Assembly (NCBI GenBank): GCA_902563435.1
Contig: CACEXE010000010.1
Location: forward strand, 1-45,298
Length of the DNA stretch: 45,298 bases
From: an uncultured Pelagibacteraceae bacterium
GTDB taxonomy: Bacteria; Pseudomonadota; Alphaproteobacteria; Pelagibacterales; Pelagibacteraceae
Reading direction: 5' to 3'
The position numbers and the translations under genes were made by a program. This document shows positions 26,478 through 37,686 of this stretch, in pieces. Position 1 is the first letter of the stretch. Each line of letters begins with the position of its first letter. The notes beneath the pieces are model-generated. The model had not been told where the DNA came from and made no database searches. It was given only the letters and a program-made list of their open reading frames with translations.

Positions 26478-27892
26478 TAGATCATAGTAATTTTAGATAC
26501 TATTTCTGTTATGCCACTTGGATATATAAAGTATGCTAAAATAAATATTGTTGAAATAGCCAAAGTAATTTTTAATCCTAGATTATCAGATGTTTCATAT
26601 TTTTCTTTTTCTGGATCAAAATATATAATTTTTATAATTCTTAGATAATAAAAAGCTGCTATGACGGTTGCTAACAATCCAACAATTGCTAAAAAATACA
26701 TTGATTGCTCTATAACAGCTAAGAATACATAAAATTTCGCAAAAAAACCTGCAAGTGGGGGTATTCCTGCTAAAGAAAATAAAACTATCAACAAAGAGAA
26801 AGATAAAATTGGATGTTTTTTAGAAAGTCCTGATAAGTCCTCTATATTCTCGTAATATTTATCATTTCTTTTAAGCATAAATAAGCAGCTAAAAAAGGCT
26901 AAATTCATTACTAAATAAATAGATATATACGTTATAGAACTTTGTATTCCTTGATTACTAACTGTTGATAATCCAGCCAAGGCATAACCCATATGACTAA
27001 TTGAACTGTATGCAATTAGTCTTTTTAAATTTTTTTGACCTATGGCCGCCACAGCACCAAATATCATTGAAGCTATTGAAATAAACACAATAATAGTTTG
27101 CCACTGATCGTTCATATTAGCAAAAGGTGTGTACAAAAACTTAATGAATACAGAGAGTGCAGCTATTTTTGGAAGTATAGCAAAGAATAGTGTTACAGAT
27201 GTTGGAGAGCCTTGATAAACATCTGGAGCCCACATATGAAAAGGTACAGCTGATATTTTAAATGCAAGGCCAACTAAAATAAAGACTATTCCAAATGTAG
27301 TACCATAATTAAATTCTGTAGAGTTAATGAGTATTTGATCAAAGTTTGTGCTTTCAGAAAACCCATAAGTTAATGAACATCCATATAACAACAAACCAGA
27401 TGATAAGGCGCTAAGAACAAAATACTTGAGTCCAGACTCTGTAGAAAGTAAATTATCTCTATTAAATGACGCAAGAACATACAAAGCTAATGATTGAAGT
27501 TCAAGACCCATATAAAAAACTATTAAATCATTTGAACTTATCATTATCATCATTCCCAAAATGCTACTTAATATAAGGATTGGATATTCAATTTTATTTA
27601 AATTGATTATTTGAATATATTTTGATCCAGTTAACATTACAAAAATTCCAGATCCGACAAGTATAACCTTCATATAATTTGATAAATTATCTATTAAATA
27701 TGAATCATTGAATAAGTAAATTGTGTCTAATGAGCTAAGATTTATTATTAATGCCAATAAAACAACTAAAGATATACTAGATAAATTATAAATTAAACTT
27801 GCACTATTTTTTTTGAAAACTCCAACCAATAAAAATAACATTATAGATATCGATATAAAGATTTCTGGTAATATATATTGAAAATTTACCAT
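26477..27892 (-). CDS. nuoN: NADH-quinone oxidoreductase subunit N
   Basis: Antiporter-like, proton-pumping membrane subunit of complex I. The 471 residues are almost entirely hydrophobic helices (about 14 expected). Family motifs are YMGLELQSLALYVLASFNRD (conserved Glu in helix 5), KISAVPFHMWAPDVYQGSPT and IGQKNLKRLIAYSSISHMGY (Lys and His of the proton path). It is the last nuo gene; its stop shares a base with birA and its start shares one with the nuoM stop. Confidence 0.96.
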   Translation of the reverse strand: MVNFQYILPEIFISISIMLFLLVGVFKKNSASLIYNLSSISLVVLLALIINLSSLDTIYLFNDSYLIDNLSNYMKVILVGSGIFVMLTGSKYIQIINLNKIEYPILILSSILGMMIMISSNDLIVFYMGLELQSLALYVLASFNRDNLLSTESGLKYFVLSALSSGLLLYGCSLTYGFSESTNFDQILINSTEFNYGTTFGIVFILVGLAFKISAVPFHMWAPDVYQGSPTSVTLFFAILPKIAALSVFIKFLYTPFANMNDQWQTIIVFISIASMIFGAVAAIGQKNLKRLIAYSSISHMGYALAGLSTVSNQGIQSSITYISIYLVMNLAFFSCLFMLKRNDKYYENIEDLSGLSKKHPILSFSLLIVLFSLAGIPPLAGFFAKFYVFLAVIEQSMYFLAIVGLLATVIAAFYYLRIIKIIYFDPEKEKYETSDNLGLKITLAISTIFILAYFIYPSGITEIVSKITMI

Positions 27893-29388
27893 TAGTCCTT
27901 CAATGCAAGGTTGTTAATTAAATCAAAATTATACATATTTAAAGTATTCTCAACTGATGCTTCAATTGAATTCATTAAAGGCTCAGGGTAAAAACCAAAA
28001 AATAAAATTGGTATCACTAGAGCTGATAAAGTTATAATTTCAAAGGTTTTTAAATCTTTCATACTTTTAAGTTCTTGTTTATTCATTTCGCCGAAAACAA
28101 CTCTTTTAAATAGCCACAGCATGTATGCAGCTCCTAAAATTACTCCTAAACTTGCAATCATTGCTACTAAGATATTTTTCTCAAATGCACCCATTAAAAT
28201 TAAAAATTCTCCAATAAAACCTGTTGTTCCAGGCAGTCCTAAAGAACCTAGTGTGAACACCATAAAAACAATTGCGTATCTTGGCATTATAGAGACTAAA
28301 CCCCCATATTTATTAATTAACCTTGTGTGATGTCTTTCATAAACAACTCCAACACTTAAGAAAAGTGCAGCTGATACAAGTCCATGACTTATCATTTGGA
28401 AAATACTTCCTTCAATACCTTGTTGGGTCATTGTAAAGATACCTAGTGTTACAAACCCCATATGCGCAACAGACGAGTAAGCTATAAGTTTTTTCATATC
28501 TTCCTGCATCAAAGCTACAAGAGATGTATAAATAATTGCTATTAAACTTAAGACATAAACTAACATTGTAAAATTCTCCGATGCTATAGGAAATAGCCCC
28601 AGAGAAAATCTAATAAATCCATATCCAGCCATTTTGAGTAGTATTGCTGCTAGCAATACAGAGCCAACAGTTGGAGCTTCTACATGAGCGTCAGGTAGCC
28701 AAGTATGTACTGGCCACATAGGAGTTTTTACTGCAAAAGAACTAAAAAATGCTAGCCATAATAAATTTTGATATTCAGCCTGAATACCAAGTTCATAAAG
28801 TTTTTCAACATCAGTGGTTCCTGTTATCCAATAAATTGAAATAATAGCAACCAACATAAGAACTGATCCTAATAAAGTGTACAGAAAAAATTTAAAAGCC
28901 GAGTACACTCTTCTTTCTCCACCCCAAATACCAATTATTAAAAACATTGGAATAAGACCTGCCTCAAAAAATAAATAAAATACTACTAGATCAAGTGAGC
29001 AGAAAACACCAATCATAAATGTTTCCATTATTAATATGGCAATTAAGAAATCCTTAAGTCTATTTGTAATTGTAGCATTAACTGAAATAATACAAATTGG
29101 AGTTATGAAAGTTGTTAATATTATAAATAAAATTGAAATACCATCTATTCCAACTTTATAATTTATAAATCCTGATAACCATTCTCTATTTTCTACAAAC
29201 TGAAAGTCTACTGAATCTTTATCAAAAACATACCAAAGATATAAAGATAATAAAAAATTTGCTAAAGAAATAAATAAGGCTACATATTTGGAACTTTGAT
29301 ATTTTCCAGTTGATGATTTTGTGAATAATATAAATAAAGCTCCTATTGTTGGCAGTAATATTAAAGACGATAAAATTGGAAAGTTCAT
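27892..29388 (-). CDS. nuoM: NADH-quinone oxidoreductase subunit M
   Basis: Second antiporter-like membrane subunit of complex I. It has 498 residues, many transmembrane helices and the Mrp-related core. LFFEAGLIPMFLIIGIWGG carries the key helix-5 Glu, KTPMWPVHTWLPDAHVEAPT carries the Lys, and EDMKKLIAYSSVAHMGF marks the second half-channel. The protein is easily told from NuoL and NuoN by the HTWLPDAHVEAP wording and length. One-base overlaps with nuoL and nuoN show tight translational coupling. Confidence 0.97.
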   Translation of the reverse strand: MNFPILSSLILLPTIGALFILFTKSSTGKYQSSKYVALFISLANFLLSLYLWYVFDKDSVDFQFVENREWLSGFINYKVGIDGISILFIILTTFITPICIISVNATITNRLKDFLIAILIMETFMIGVFCSLDLVVFYLFFEAGLIPMFLIIGIWGGERRVYSAFKFFLYTLLGSVLMLVAIISIYWITGTTDVEKLYELGIQAEYQNLLWLAFFSSFAVKTPMWPVHTWLPDAHVEAPTVGSVLLAAILLKMAGYGFIRFSLGLFPIASENFTMLVYVLSLIAIIYTSLVALMQEDMKKLIAYSSVAHMGFVTLGIFTMTQQGIEGSIFQMISHGLVSAALFLSVGVVYERHHTRLINKYGGLVSIMPRYAIVFMVFTLGSLGLPGTTGFIGEFLILMGAFEKNILVAMIASLGVILGAAYMLWLFKRVVFGEMNKQELKSMKDLKTFEIITLSALVIPILFFGFYPEPLMNSIEASVENTLNMYNFDLINNLALKD

Positions 29389-31301
29389 TAATTTAATATC
29401 AGTATTGTTAGTAAAACTGAAAATCCAATCAACATAACAAATGCATATTGATAAATAAATCCAGATTGGAATTTGACTGCTTTTGTTGATAAATTTTTAA
29501 TTACACTTGAAACCCCATCAGGGCCAAATTTATCTATTATGGATCCATCAACTTTTTTCCATAAAAACTTCCCAATTCTTTTTGAAGGATTAACAAATAA
29601 GTAATCATATATTTCATCAAAGTACCATTTCTTAAGTAAAAATTGATAAATTGGTTCATTCATTTCTTTCAATCCTGTAACTATGTTTTTATTTTTTAGA
29701 TATATATAATAAGAAAAAGGAATTGCAGCGGTAACAAGTATAGGTGTTAAAAACAAAAACCATGTTGGTGGATGATCTGTGCTCAGTGGCACTAAAAATT
29801 TTATAGATTTACCCCAAAATTCATATGCTATTTCATGCCCTATAAACAAACCTTTAAACGCCATACCTGCAAAAATAGCTCCTATTGCCAAGATTACTAA
29901 CGGGGCAATCATAACCAAAGGAGATTCGTCTATTTTATCAACACTAAGTTCTTTATTATTAAATTTACCATGGAATGTTTTAAAAATAAGTCTCCAAGAG
30001 TAAATTGATGTTAATAAAGCTGTAACAATACCCACAAAAGCTGCAAGTATTCCAACTCCATTTCCTCTTAGGTACGCAAATTCTATTATTGCATCTTTAG
30101 AATAAAAACCTGATAAAAAAGGGAAACCTGTTAAGGCAAGAGTCCCAATAAGCATTAATACATATGTGTATGGTAGTTTCTTTATAACGCCACCCATTTT
30201 ATTTATATCTTGTTCCTCATGAAATGAATGAATTACAGCACCAGCTCCTAAAAATAGCAAAGCTTTAAAAAAGGCATGTGTAAATAGATGAAACATCGCA
30301 ACATTGTAAGCACCTACTCCAGCAGCAAAAAACATATAGCCCAATTGACTACAGGTAGAATAAGCAATAATTTTTTTTATATCATTTTGAACAAGGGCAA
30401 CTGTTGCTGCAAAGAAAGCAGTAGTCATTCCAATTATGGTTATAACTGTGAGAGCTAATTGAGAGTATTCGTATATAGGTGAGCATCTAACAATCAAAAA
30501 TACTCCAGCGGTTACCATAGTTGCAGCGTGAATTAATGCAGATACTGGTGTTGGGCCTTCCATAGCATCAGGTAACCATGTGTGCAATAAAAATTGAGCT
30601 GATTTACCCATTGCTCCAATTAGTAAAAGTAAACAAATCAAATCAATAATTTCTATATTAATACCAATAAAATTAATTTTTTTATCTAAAATATTTGGTA
30701 TTTGTTCAAAAACCTCATCATAATTGACTGTACCAAAAATATAAAAAATCAAAAAAATTCCAAGAGCCAAACCAAAGTCACCAACTCTATTAACAACAAA
30801 GGCTTTTATTGCAGCCTTGTTTGCATTCTCTTTTTTAAACCAAAATCCAATTAAAAAATATGAGCACAAGCCTACACCTTCCCAACCAAAAAATAGTTGA
30901 ATAAAGTTATCTGAACTTACTAAAGTTAACATTGCAAAAGTAAATAAGGACAAATATGCCATAAATCTTGTTTTATGAGGATCGTGTGACATGTAACCGA
31001 TTGAGTAAATATGAACTAAAGCTGAAACAAAATTTACCACAACAAACATAACTGCTGATAAGGCATCAATTTTTATCGACCAATTAACATTTAATGTTCC
31101 AGAGTTAATCCAAGTAGCAATAACAAGATTGTTTGAATAATCTGAACTAATAACTTTATACAAAACAATTAAAGAGAGTATTGCTGAAATACTCACAAAC
31201 GAACTTGTCAAAATTTGAGAATGTCTGTCTCCTATTTTCTTTCCAAAAAAACCACTAATTACTGCTCCTATTAGAGGTAGAAATAAAATTAGGTATTCCA
31301 T
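29388..31301 (-). CDS. nuoL: NADH-quinone oxidoreductase subunit L
   Basis: Distal antiporter-like subunit of complex I, with the long lateral helix that runs along the membrane arm. It has 637 residues, normal size. Motifs are FFGWEGVGLCSYFLIGFWF (helix-5 Glu), HTWLPDAMEGPTPVSALIHA, ATMVTAGVFLIVR and QNDIKKIIAYSTCSQLGYMF. The C-terminal ~100 residues contain the amphipathic lateral helix and a final membrane anchor (FAYVMLIGFSVLLT-like end). Starts one base after the nuoK stop and overlaps nuoM by one base. Confidence 0.97.
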   Translation of the reverse strand: MEYLILFLPLIGAVISGFFGKKIGDRHSQILTSSFVSISAILSLIVLYKVISSDYSNNLVIATWINSGTLNVNWSIKIDALSAVMFVVVNFVSALVHIYSIGYMSHDPHKTRFMAYLSLFTFAMLTLVSSDNFIQLFFGWEGVGLCSYFLIGFWFKKENANKAAIKAFVVNRVGDFGLALGIFLIFYIFGTVNYDEVFEQIPNILDKKINFIGINIEIIDLICLLLLIGAMGKSAQFLLHTWLPDAMEGPTPVSALIHAATMVTAGVFLIVRCSPIYEYSQLALTVITIIGMTTAFFAATVALVQNDIKKIIAYSTCSQLGYMFFAAGVGAYNVAMFHLFTHAFFKALLFLGAGAVIHSFHEEQDINKMGGVIKKLPYTYVLMLIGTLALTGFPFLSGFYSKDAIIEFAYLRGNGVGILAAFVGIVTALLTSIYSWRLIFKTFHGKFNNKELSVDKIDESPLVMIAPLVILAIGAIFAGMAFKGLFIGHEIAYEFWGKSIKFLVPLSTDHPPTWFLFLTPILVTAAIPFSYYIYLKNKNIVTGLKEMNEPIYQFLLKKWYFDEIYDYLFVNPSKRIGKFLWKKVDGSIIDKFGPDGVSSVIKNLSTKAVKFQSGFIYQYAFVMLIGFSVLLTILILN

Positions 31302-31302
31302 T

Positions 31303-31614
31303 TTATCCTTTTAAATTTTTAATTTCTTCAACTCTTATTGTGTCTGAATTTCTAAAATAAACTACAATTATGGCTAATCCGATAGCGGCCTCAGCAGCAG
31401 CAACTGTTAAAATAAATAGAGTAAATATTTGTCCACTTAAATCATTGATAAATATTGAAAATGCAACAAGGTTTATGTTTACTGCAAGTAAAATTAGCTC
31501 AATACTCATTAGAATAACTATTACATTTTTTCTATTAAGGAAAATTCCTACAACACCAATAGTAAATATAATTGCAGCTAACGTTAGGTAATGTCCTAAA
31601 CCTATGCTAAGCAT
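31303..31614 (-). CDS. nuoK: NADH-quinone oxidoreductase subunit K
   Basis: Small membrane subunit of complex I in the proton-translocating arm. It has 103 residues and three transmembrane helices. The typical N-terminal [20 protein letters not shown], the conserved Glu in [17 protein letters not shown] and Glu in [17 protein letters not shown] are visible. The 8-base overlap with nuoJ and 1-base gap to nuoL fit the fixed nuo order. Confidence 0.96.
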   Translation of the reverse strand: MLSIGLGHYLTLAAIIFTIGVVGIFLNRKNVIVILMSIELILLAVNINLVAFSIFINDLSGQIFTLFILTVAAAEAAIGLAIIVVYFRNSDTIRVEEIKNLKG

Positions 31615-32242
31615 CTATTTTAACTCCTTTATTTCTCTCAGCCTCAACTAAATCAACACCTTCATCTCTTTCTCTAGAAATTTGCTTAACATAACTCTGT
31701 CTTTTAACTCCAGCTCTTTCTCTATAAGTTAAAACAATTGCTCCTATCATAGCAACTAACAAAATCATTCCTGAAATTTGAAATAGAAGTATATAATCCG
31801 TATATAAAACATTTCCAATAGATCTAGTATTAGTGACTTCAGTAGATATATTAATAGAAAGGCTATTTAATAAATCAGGTTTATATTTCCATCCTCCTAT
31901 TACAATTATAAGTTCAAAAAAAATAATTAAGCTAACTAATAAGCCAACTGGTATATGGGTTCCACCATCCCACCTCGAGCTAAACCATTGACCTTTTTGT
32001 TCAGCTACGTTTAACATCATCACAACAAATAAAAACAGAACTGCAACAGCTCCAACATAAACTATGAGCATTATCATGCCTAAAAATTCTGCACCTATCA
32101 TAATAAACAAACAGGATATGCTAATGAAATCTAGGATTAAAAAAAATACAGAGTGAACTGTATTTTTTGAGACTGTTACCATGACTGCAGAAACGATAGC
32201 TATTAAGGAGAAAATATAGAAGAATACTGAGTGTGCAATCAT
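31607..32242 (-). CDS. nuoJ: NADH-quinone oxidoreductase subunit J
   Basis: Membrane subunit of complex I next to the quinone site, carrying the pi-bulge helix. It has 211 residues with about five membrane helices. The motif [27 protein letters not shown] is characteristic (conserved Tyr and Gly of helix 3). The end is hydrophilic and charged ([20 protein letters not shown]), which is common in alphaproteobacterial NuoJ. It starts 4 bases after nuoI and overlaps nuoK by 8 bases. Confidence 0.96.
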   Translation of the reverse strand: MIAHSVFFYIFSLIAIVSAVMVTVSKNTVHSVFFLILDFISISCLFIMIGAEFLGMIMLIVYVGAVAVLFLFVVMMLNVAEQKGQWFSSRWDGGTHIPVGLLVSLIIFFELIIVIGGWKYKPDLLNSLSINISTEVTNTRSIGNVLYTDYILLFQISGMILLVAMIGAIVLTYRERAGVKRQSYVKQISRERDEGVDLVEAERNKGVKIDA

Positions 32243-32246
32243 AAGA

Positions 32247-32732
32247 TCACCTGTGAGAACTATCAGCCTTTATATTGGCAGCTAAAATATTTTCCCACCT
32301 GTCTCCATTTTCCAAGAGTTTTTCTTTTGTGTAATAAAGCTCTTCTCTAGACTCTGTTGCAAATTCAAAATTAGGACCTTGGACAATTGCATCTACGGGA
32401 CATGACTCTTCACAAAGACCACAGTATATACACTTAAGCATATCAATATCATATCTTACAGTTTTTCTACTACCATCATCTCTTTCCTTTGACTCAATTG
32501 TAATAGCTTGGGCTGGACATACAGCTTCACAAAGCTTGCATGCTATACATCTTTCTTCACCATTAGGATATCTCCTAAGAGCGTGCTCCCCTCTAGACCT
32601 TGTTCCTAAGGATCCCTTTTCAAAAGGATAATTGATTGTCTTTTTTGCCTTAAAAGTCTCTTTTATTGCAATTAATAAACCAGTCACAAAATCAATCATG
32701 AATATAGTTTTTAATAATCTTGAAATTTTCAT
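32247..32732 (-). CDS. nuoI: NADH-quinone oxidoreductase subunit I (two [4Fe-4S] clusters)
   Basis: Peripheral-arm subunit holding clusters N6a and N6b, which pass electrons from NuoG towards NuoB. It has 161 residues. The two ferredoxin motifs are complete: Cys62, 65, 68 and 72 ([12 protein letters not shown]), and Cys101, 104, 107 and 111 ([12 protein letters not shown]). The N-terminal amphipathic helix ([17 protein letters not shown]) anchors it to the membrane domain. It abuts nuoH without a gap. Confidence 0.98.
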   Translation of the reverse strand: MKISRLLKTIFMIDFVTGLLIAIKETFKAKKTINYPFEKGSLGTRSRGEHALRRYPNGEERCIACKLCEAVCPAQAITIESKERDDGSRKTVRYDIDMLKCIYCGLCEESCPVDAIVQGPNFEFATESREELYYTKEKLLENGDRWENILAANIKADSSHR

Positions 32733-33734
32733 TTATTTTCCTGGTAGTAAGTCAAAATATAGTAAAAAACTTGAAGTTAAAACAACATAAAACAGTGAAA
32801 ATGGGAGAAATATCTTCCAACCAAGCTTCATTAATTGGTCATATCTATATCTTGGAACAGTTGCTTTAACTAACGCAAATAAAATAAATAAAAATAATAT
32901 TTTAAAGATTAACCAAAAAGGACCTGGAACAGCATTAAATGGGAAAATATCTATTGGTGATAACCAGCCACCCAAAAATAAAACTGATCCCATTGCACAC
33001 ATTAACAAAATATTTGCATACTCCCCTAACCAAAACATAGCATACATCATTCCTGAGTATTCAGTTTGATATCCAGCCACTAATTCTGCTTCTGCTTCTG
33101 GTAGATCAAATGGAGGGCGATTTGTTTCTGCTAGTGCAGAAATAAAAAAAATAACAAACATAGGAAACAAAGGAATTACAAACCATAAATTTTGTTGTGC
33201 CATAACGATGTCACTTAAGTTTAAAGATCCAACACATAATAGAACGTTGATTATTATAACGCCTATTGAAACTTCATATGATACCATTTGTGCAGCAGAT
33301 CTGATTGCACCTAAAAAAGGGTATTTAGAATTAGAAGCCCACCCTCCCATAATTATTCCATATACACCTAATGATGAAACTGCGAAAAGATATAAAATAC
33401 CAACATTTATGTCGGCTAGAACAAAATCTTCGTCAAACGGTATTACAGCCCATGATATTAATGCTAATGTCATAGTCACGACTGGAGCTAAAACAAATAC
33501 AAGCTTGTTTGAGCTTGCAGGTATTATTATTTCTTTAAAGATGTATTTTAATGCATCAGCTAATGATTGAAATAAACCAAATGGACCAACAACATTAGGT
33601 CCTCTCCTTTTTTGTACAAATGCCCAAACTCTTCTATCAAGCCAAACTATCATTGCTACAGAAACTAAAACAGGGACTAATAAAAATAAAATTTTATAGA
33701 CTTCATTAAATAATATTGAAAAATAAGAGTCCAT
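32733..33734 (-). CDS. nuoH: NADH-quinone oxidoreductase subunit H
   Basis: Membrane subunit that forms much of the quinone-binding chamber of complex I. It has 333 residues and about eight helices. The diagnostic segments are [54 protein letters not shown] (acidic loop facing the quinone site) and [19 protein letters not shown]. Shares one base with the nuoG stop and joins nuoI directly. Confidence 0.97.
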   Translation of the reverse strand: MDSYFSILFNEVYKILFLLVPVLVSVAMIVWLDRRVWAFVQKRRGPNVVGPFGLFQSLADALKYIFKEIIIPASSNKLVFVLAPVVTMTLALISWAVIPFDEDFVLADINVGILYLFAVSSLGVYGIIMGGWASNSKYPFLGAIRSAAQMVSYEVSIGVIIINVLLCVGSLNLSDIVMAQQNLWFVIPLFPMFVIFFISALAETNRPPFDLPEAEAELVAGYQTEYSGMMYAMFWLGEYANILLMCAMGSVLFLGGWLSPIDIFPFNAVPGPFWLIFKILFLFILFALVKATVPRYRYDQLMKLGWKIFLPFSLFYVVLTSSFLLYFDLLPGK

Positions 33735-35761
33735 TAACCCTCAGTTCCAGTTTTTTTCAAATTAGCTCTTGCGTATCTACACTCTGACATTGTTTTGGAT
33801 GCACGTGCAATCGTATTAGAATAGTAATAATCAATATCTTCAACTAATATTTTATCATCATTCAAATTATATACAGGAACTTCAAAATTTTTATTATTTT
33901 GATTTTTTAAATGGTTTTGCATAGATTTTAGTAGTTCATCTTTATTTTTAAATAGAGGATTTCCAAGGATAGTAGAAGATAATTCATTAATTATTTGCCA
34001 ATCTTCTTTAGCTTCTCCTGGAGGATATGAAGCTTTATATGCTTTTTGAAGCTTTCCTTCTAAATTAGTGAAATAACCATTTTGTTCAGTATATGCGGCA
34101 CCAGGCAATATAATATCCGCCATATCTGCACCATTATCGCCATGACTTCCAATATAAATTATAAATTCATTACTTTTTTTAATTTTGAGGTTATCTTGAG
34201 CTAATAAAAAAATAACATCTACGTCACCATCCTCAATTTTTTTAAGAGTTTTATTACTTCCATCATTTGAGGAAAAAATGCCTAAATCATAAGAACCAAC
34301 AGTTGATGCATCAGTTGATAAAATATTTAGTGCATTCCAATTATCATCAATTTTATTAATACTAGTTAAATACCTTTTTAACTCTTCAAATATATATGCG
34401 CCGTTGTTACTATTTAATATTGATTGACCTAAGATAATTATAGGTTTTTCTGCACCAGCAATTTTGTTTGAAAGATTGTGTTCATTTTTGATTATTTTAT
34501 CAATTACTTTTGAATTATTTTCTAAAACTTTATAGGGATAAGTTAAATCACCCACATCCTCTAAAGAAAATATTTCAGTTTTATTTTTTACATAAGTTTT
34601 TCTTATCCTTGAGTTTAATATAGTTGCCTCAAATCTTGGGTTTGTGCCTATTAATAATATAAGATCACTTTCTTCAATCCCTTCTATGCTAGAGTTAAAC
34701 AAATAATTACTTCTGTTTTCAAAATTTATGTAAGTATGTTTAGCTCTAGAGTCTAAATAACTAGAATTTAATGTTTTTTGAAATAGGTTTTTAACAGCAA
34801 ACATAGTTTCCATGTTTGTCATATCACCAGTTAAACCAACTATTTTGTCTGGTGATGTTGTTGAAATCTTTTCTTTAATTTTTTTGTATGCATCTTGCCA
34901 ACTTATTTCTTCAAAGTTTCCATTATTTTTTATAAATGGTGTGTCTAATCTTTGATTTTTTAAACCATCGCATGCATATCTTGTTTTATCAGAAATCCAT
35001 TCCTCATTAATTTCCTCATTAATTCTTGGTAAAACCCTTTTTACTTCCCAATCGTAAGTATCCACTCTAATATTTGACCCTACAGCATCCATAACATCAA
35101 TTGTTTCTGTCTTTTTTAGTTCCCAAGGTCTTGCCTCGAACACATAAGGTTTTGAAGTTAATGCACCAACCGGACATAAATCAATTACATTTGCTGACAT
35201 TTCAGACTCCATGGATTTCTCTAAATATGTTGTAATTTCCATATTTTCTCCACGTCCGATCGCTCCTAATTCTGGCACTCCCGCTACCTCAGTTGCAAAT
35301 CTAATACATCTAGTACAATGAATACATCTAGTCATTTGAGTTTTTATTAATGGACCCATGTATTTTTCAGGTACATATCTTTTATTCTCTTTAAATCTTG
35401 ATTTATCAATTCCATAAAACATAGATTGATCCTGTAAATCACACTCACCACCTTGATCACAAACAGGACAATCCAAAGGATGGTTAGCCAGTAAAAACTC
35501 CATCACACCTTTTCTTGCTTTTTCAACTTTTTCCGTATTTGTTTTAATAACCATCCCTTCAGCTGCAGGCATTGCGCATGAAGCTATAGGTTTTGGTGAT
35601 TTTTCCATTTCGACCAAACACATACGACAATTTCCAGCTATAGAAAGTTTTTCATGATAACAAAATCTTGGTATTTCAGCTCCAGCTTGTTCACAAGCTT
35701 GGAGTACAGTTAGACCATCTTCAACTTCAATATCAATATCATTTACTTTTAATTTAGGCAT
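33734..35761 (-). CDS. nuoG: NADH-quinone oxidoreductase subunit G
   Basis: Large iron-sulfur subunit of complex I, 675 residues. Cluster ligands are all seen. The [2Fe-2S] N1b site is at Cys34, 45, 48 and 62. The N5 site has His94, Cys98, 101 and 107 ([14 protein letters not shown]). The N4 site has Cys146, 149, 152 and 196. A molybdopterin-oxidoreductase-like domain without cofactor follows (about 215-600). The extra N7 cysteine set of E. coli NuoG is not apparent, as in mitochondrial-type complex I. It overlaps nuoF by 8 bases. Confidence 0.97.
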   Translation of the reverse strand: MPKLKVNDIDIEVEDGLTVLQACEQAGAEIPRFCYHEKLSIAGNCRMCLVEMEKSPKPIASCAMPAAEGMVIKTNTEKVEKARKGVMEFLLANHPLDCPVCDQGGECDLQDQSMFYGIDKSRFKENKRYVPEKYMGPLIKTQMTRCIHCTRCIRFATEVAGVPELGAIGRGENMEITTYLEKSMESEMSANVIDLCPVGALTSKPYVFEARPWELKKTETIDVMDAVGSNIRVDTYDWEVKRVLPRINEEINEEWISDKTRYACDGLKNQRLDTPFIKNNGNFEEISWQDAYKKIKEKISTTSPDKIVGLTGDMTNMETMFAVKNLFQKTLNSSYLDSRAKHTYINFENRSNYLFNSSIEGIEESDLILLIGTNPRFEATILNSRIRKTYVKNKTEIFSLEDVGDLTYPYKVLENNSKVIDKIIKNEHNLSNKIAGAEKPIIILGQSILNSNNGAYIFEELKRYLTSINKIDDNWNALNILSTDASTVGSYDLGIFSSNDGSNKTLKKIEDGDVDVIFLLAQDNLKIKKSNEFIIYIGSHGDNGADMADIILPGAAYTEQNGYFTNLEGKLQKAYKASYPPGEAKEDWQIINELSSTILGNPLFKNKDELLKSMQNHLKNQNNKNFEVPVYNLNDDKILVEDIDYYYSNTIARASKTMSECRYARANLKKTGTEG

Positions 35762-37085
35762 TTTCCTTTTCTAATAAATGTTGATCAACCAGGTACGGAA
35801 TATTTTTATTTTTTTTCACAACAGGATCAAATTTATTTCTTTCAAGTATTTCATCTTTAAAATGTCTAATTAATCCTTGAACTGGCCAAGATGAACCTTC
35901 ACCAAAAGCACAAATTGTATGACCTTCTATTTGTTTTGTTACATCAAAAAGCATATCTACTTCATCTGGAGTTGCCTCACCTGCTGCCATTCTTTCTAAC
36001 ATTCTCCACATCCATCCAGACCCTTCCCTACATGGAGTACACTGACCACAACTTTCATGCTTATAAAATCTAGCTATTCTTGCCATACACTTAATAATAT
36101 CTTGGTCATTATTGATCACAACAATACCAGCTGTTCCTAGTCCTGTTTTATTTTCAACACATGCATCAAAATCCATTTTCATATTGTCACAAATTTCTTT
36201 AGGTAACATTGGCATTGAAGAACCACCGGGTATTACTGCTTTGAGATTGTCCCATCCACCAACTACACCTCCAGCGTGAGTTTCGATTAATTCCTTAAGT
36301 GGAACTCCCATTTCTTCCTCAACGTTACATGGGTTATTGACATTTCCAGAAATACAATAAATTTTTGTTCCAGTGTTTTTAGCTCTTCCAAGTGAACTAA
36401 ACCATTTTGCACCTCTTCTTAGAATTGTAGGAACAGCTGCAACAGTCTCAACATTATTTATGATAGTAGGACATCCATATAATCCAATTAATGCTGGAAA
36501 TGGTGGCTTTAATCTTGGTTGACCCTTTTTTCCTTCTAAACTCTCAAGTAGTGCAGTTTCTTCACCACAAATATAGGCACCTGCACCAAAATGAATATAA
36601 ATATCTAAGTCCCATCCTGAATTTAAAGCATTTTTACCAATTAAATTGTTTTTATAAGCCTCATCGATTGCAGTTTGAAGTTTTTGTCCTTCATTAAAAT
36701 ATTCACCTCTAATATAAATATAACATTTATGGGCGTTCACTGCGTAAGAAGCAATTAAACATCCTTCTATTAATTTGTGAGGTTCAAATCTTAATATATC
36801 TCTATCTTTGCATGTTCCAGGTTCTGATTCATCAGCATTGATAACTAGGTAATGTGGTCTAGAACCTACTTCTTTAGGCGCAAATGACCATTTTAGACCA
36901 GTTGGAAAGCCAGCTCCACCACGTCCTCTAAGCTCTGAAGATTTAATTTCATTGATTATCCACTCTCTTCCTTTTTCTAAAATTTCTTTTGTTCCATTCC
37001 AATCATTTCTTAATTTAGCAGACTCAATATCAGCACCACTGTCATTGTATAAATTTTGAAATATTCTATCTTCGTCTTTAAGCAT
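35754..37085 (-). CDS. nuoF: NADH-quinone oxidoreductase subunit F (NADH- and FMN-binding)
   Basis: Entry point for electrons: it binds NADH, FMN and cluster N3. It has 443 residues. The NADH/FMN glycine-rich loop [11 protein letters not shown] is at 53-63 and [12 protein letters not shown] at 84-95. The [19 protein letters not shown] flavin site is at 167-185. Cluster ligands are Cys346, 349 and 352 (ESCGQCTPC) and Cys392 (TICAF). The 8-base overlaps with both nuoE and nuoG suggest equal synthesis of these peripheral-arm subunits. Confidence 0.98.
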   Translation of the reverse strand: MLKDEDRIFQNLYNDSGADIESAKLRNDWNGTKEILEKGREWIINEIKSSELRGRGGAGFPTGLKWSFAPKEVGSRPHYLVINADESEPGTCKDRDILRFEPHKLIEGCLIASYAVNAHKCYIYIRGEYFNEGQKLQTAIDEAYKNNLIGKNALNSGWDLDIYIHFGAGAYICGEETALLESLEGKKGQPRLKPPFPALIGLYGCPTIINNVETVAAVPTILRRGAKWFSSLGRAKNTGTKIYCISGNVNNPCNVEEEMGVPLKELIETHAGGVVGGWDNLKAVIPGGSSMPMLPKEICDNMKMDFDACVENKTGLGTAGIVVINNDQDIIKCMARIARFYKHESCGQCTPCREGSGWMWRMLERMAAGEATPDEVDMLFDVTKQIEGHTICAFGEGSSWPVQGLIRHFKDEILERNKFDPVVKKNKNIPYLVDQHLLEKENA

Positions 37086-37686
37086 TTTTATTTCCTAATA
37101 AAGTTTTTCGATTATTAACTGGTTCTGCATTTATTCTTCCAGAATAAGATCCTGGTTTTGGGTTTTTATTTTGATATATCTTCTCAATAATTTCTTCGAG
37201 TTTTTTATCATTCAAATCTTCATAATAGTCTTCATTAACTTGCATCATTGGAGCATTAACACATGCACCTAAACATTCAACCTCCATCCAAGAAATTTTC
37301 CCATCTTCAGATAACACATTTTCTTTTTCAGATATTTTATTTTTGCAAACTTTTACTAAATCATACGCACCTCTAAGCATACAAGGTGTTGTGGTACAAA
37401 CTTGAAAAAAATATTTACCAACTGGAGATAAATTATACATTGAATAAAAAGTTGCTACTTCGTAAACTTTTATATAAGGCATGTCTAAAAATTTAGCTAT
37501 ATATTTCATTGCTTGTAAGGGTATCCAATTATCATTTTGCCTTTGAGCTATATATAACAAAGCCATAACTGCGCTCTGTTGTTTCCCATTAGGATAATTA
37601 GAAACTATTTTATTTGCAGCCTCCATACTTTTATCATTAAATTTAAAAGTTTCAGGCTGTTCTTTGTGAATTTTTTTTACACTCAT
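37078..37686 (-). CDS. nuoE: NADH-quinone oxidoreductase subunit E (24-kDa type)
   Basis: Thioredoxin-like [2Fe-2S] subunit carrying cluster N1a beside NuoF. It has 202 residues. Ligands Cys97 and Cys102 (QVCTTTPC) and Cys138 and Cys142 (ECLGAC) are intact. The [20 protein letters not shown] helical N-terminus and [17 protein letters not shown] precede them. The last ~35 residues ([19 protein letters not shown]) form the tail common in alphaproteobacterial forms. Overlaps nuoD by 4 and nuoF by 8 bases. Confidence 0.97.
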   Translation of the reverse strand: MSVKKIHKEQPETFKFNDKSMEAANKIVSNYPNGKQQSAVMALLYIAQRQNDNWIPLQAMKYIAKFLDMPYIKVYEVATFYSMYNLSPVGKYFFQVCTTTPCMLRGAYDLVKVCKNKISEKENVLSEDGKISWMEVECLGACVNAPMMQVNEDYYEDLNDKKLEEIIEKIYQNKNPKPGSYSGRINAEPVNNRKTLLGNKNA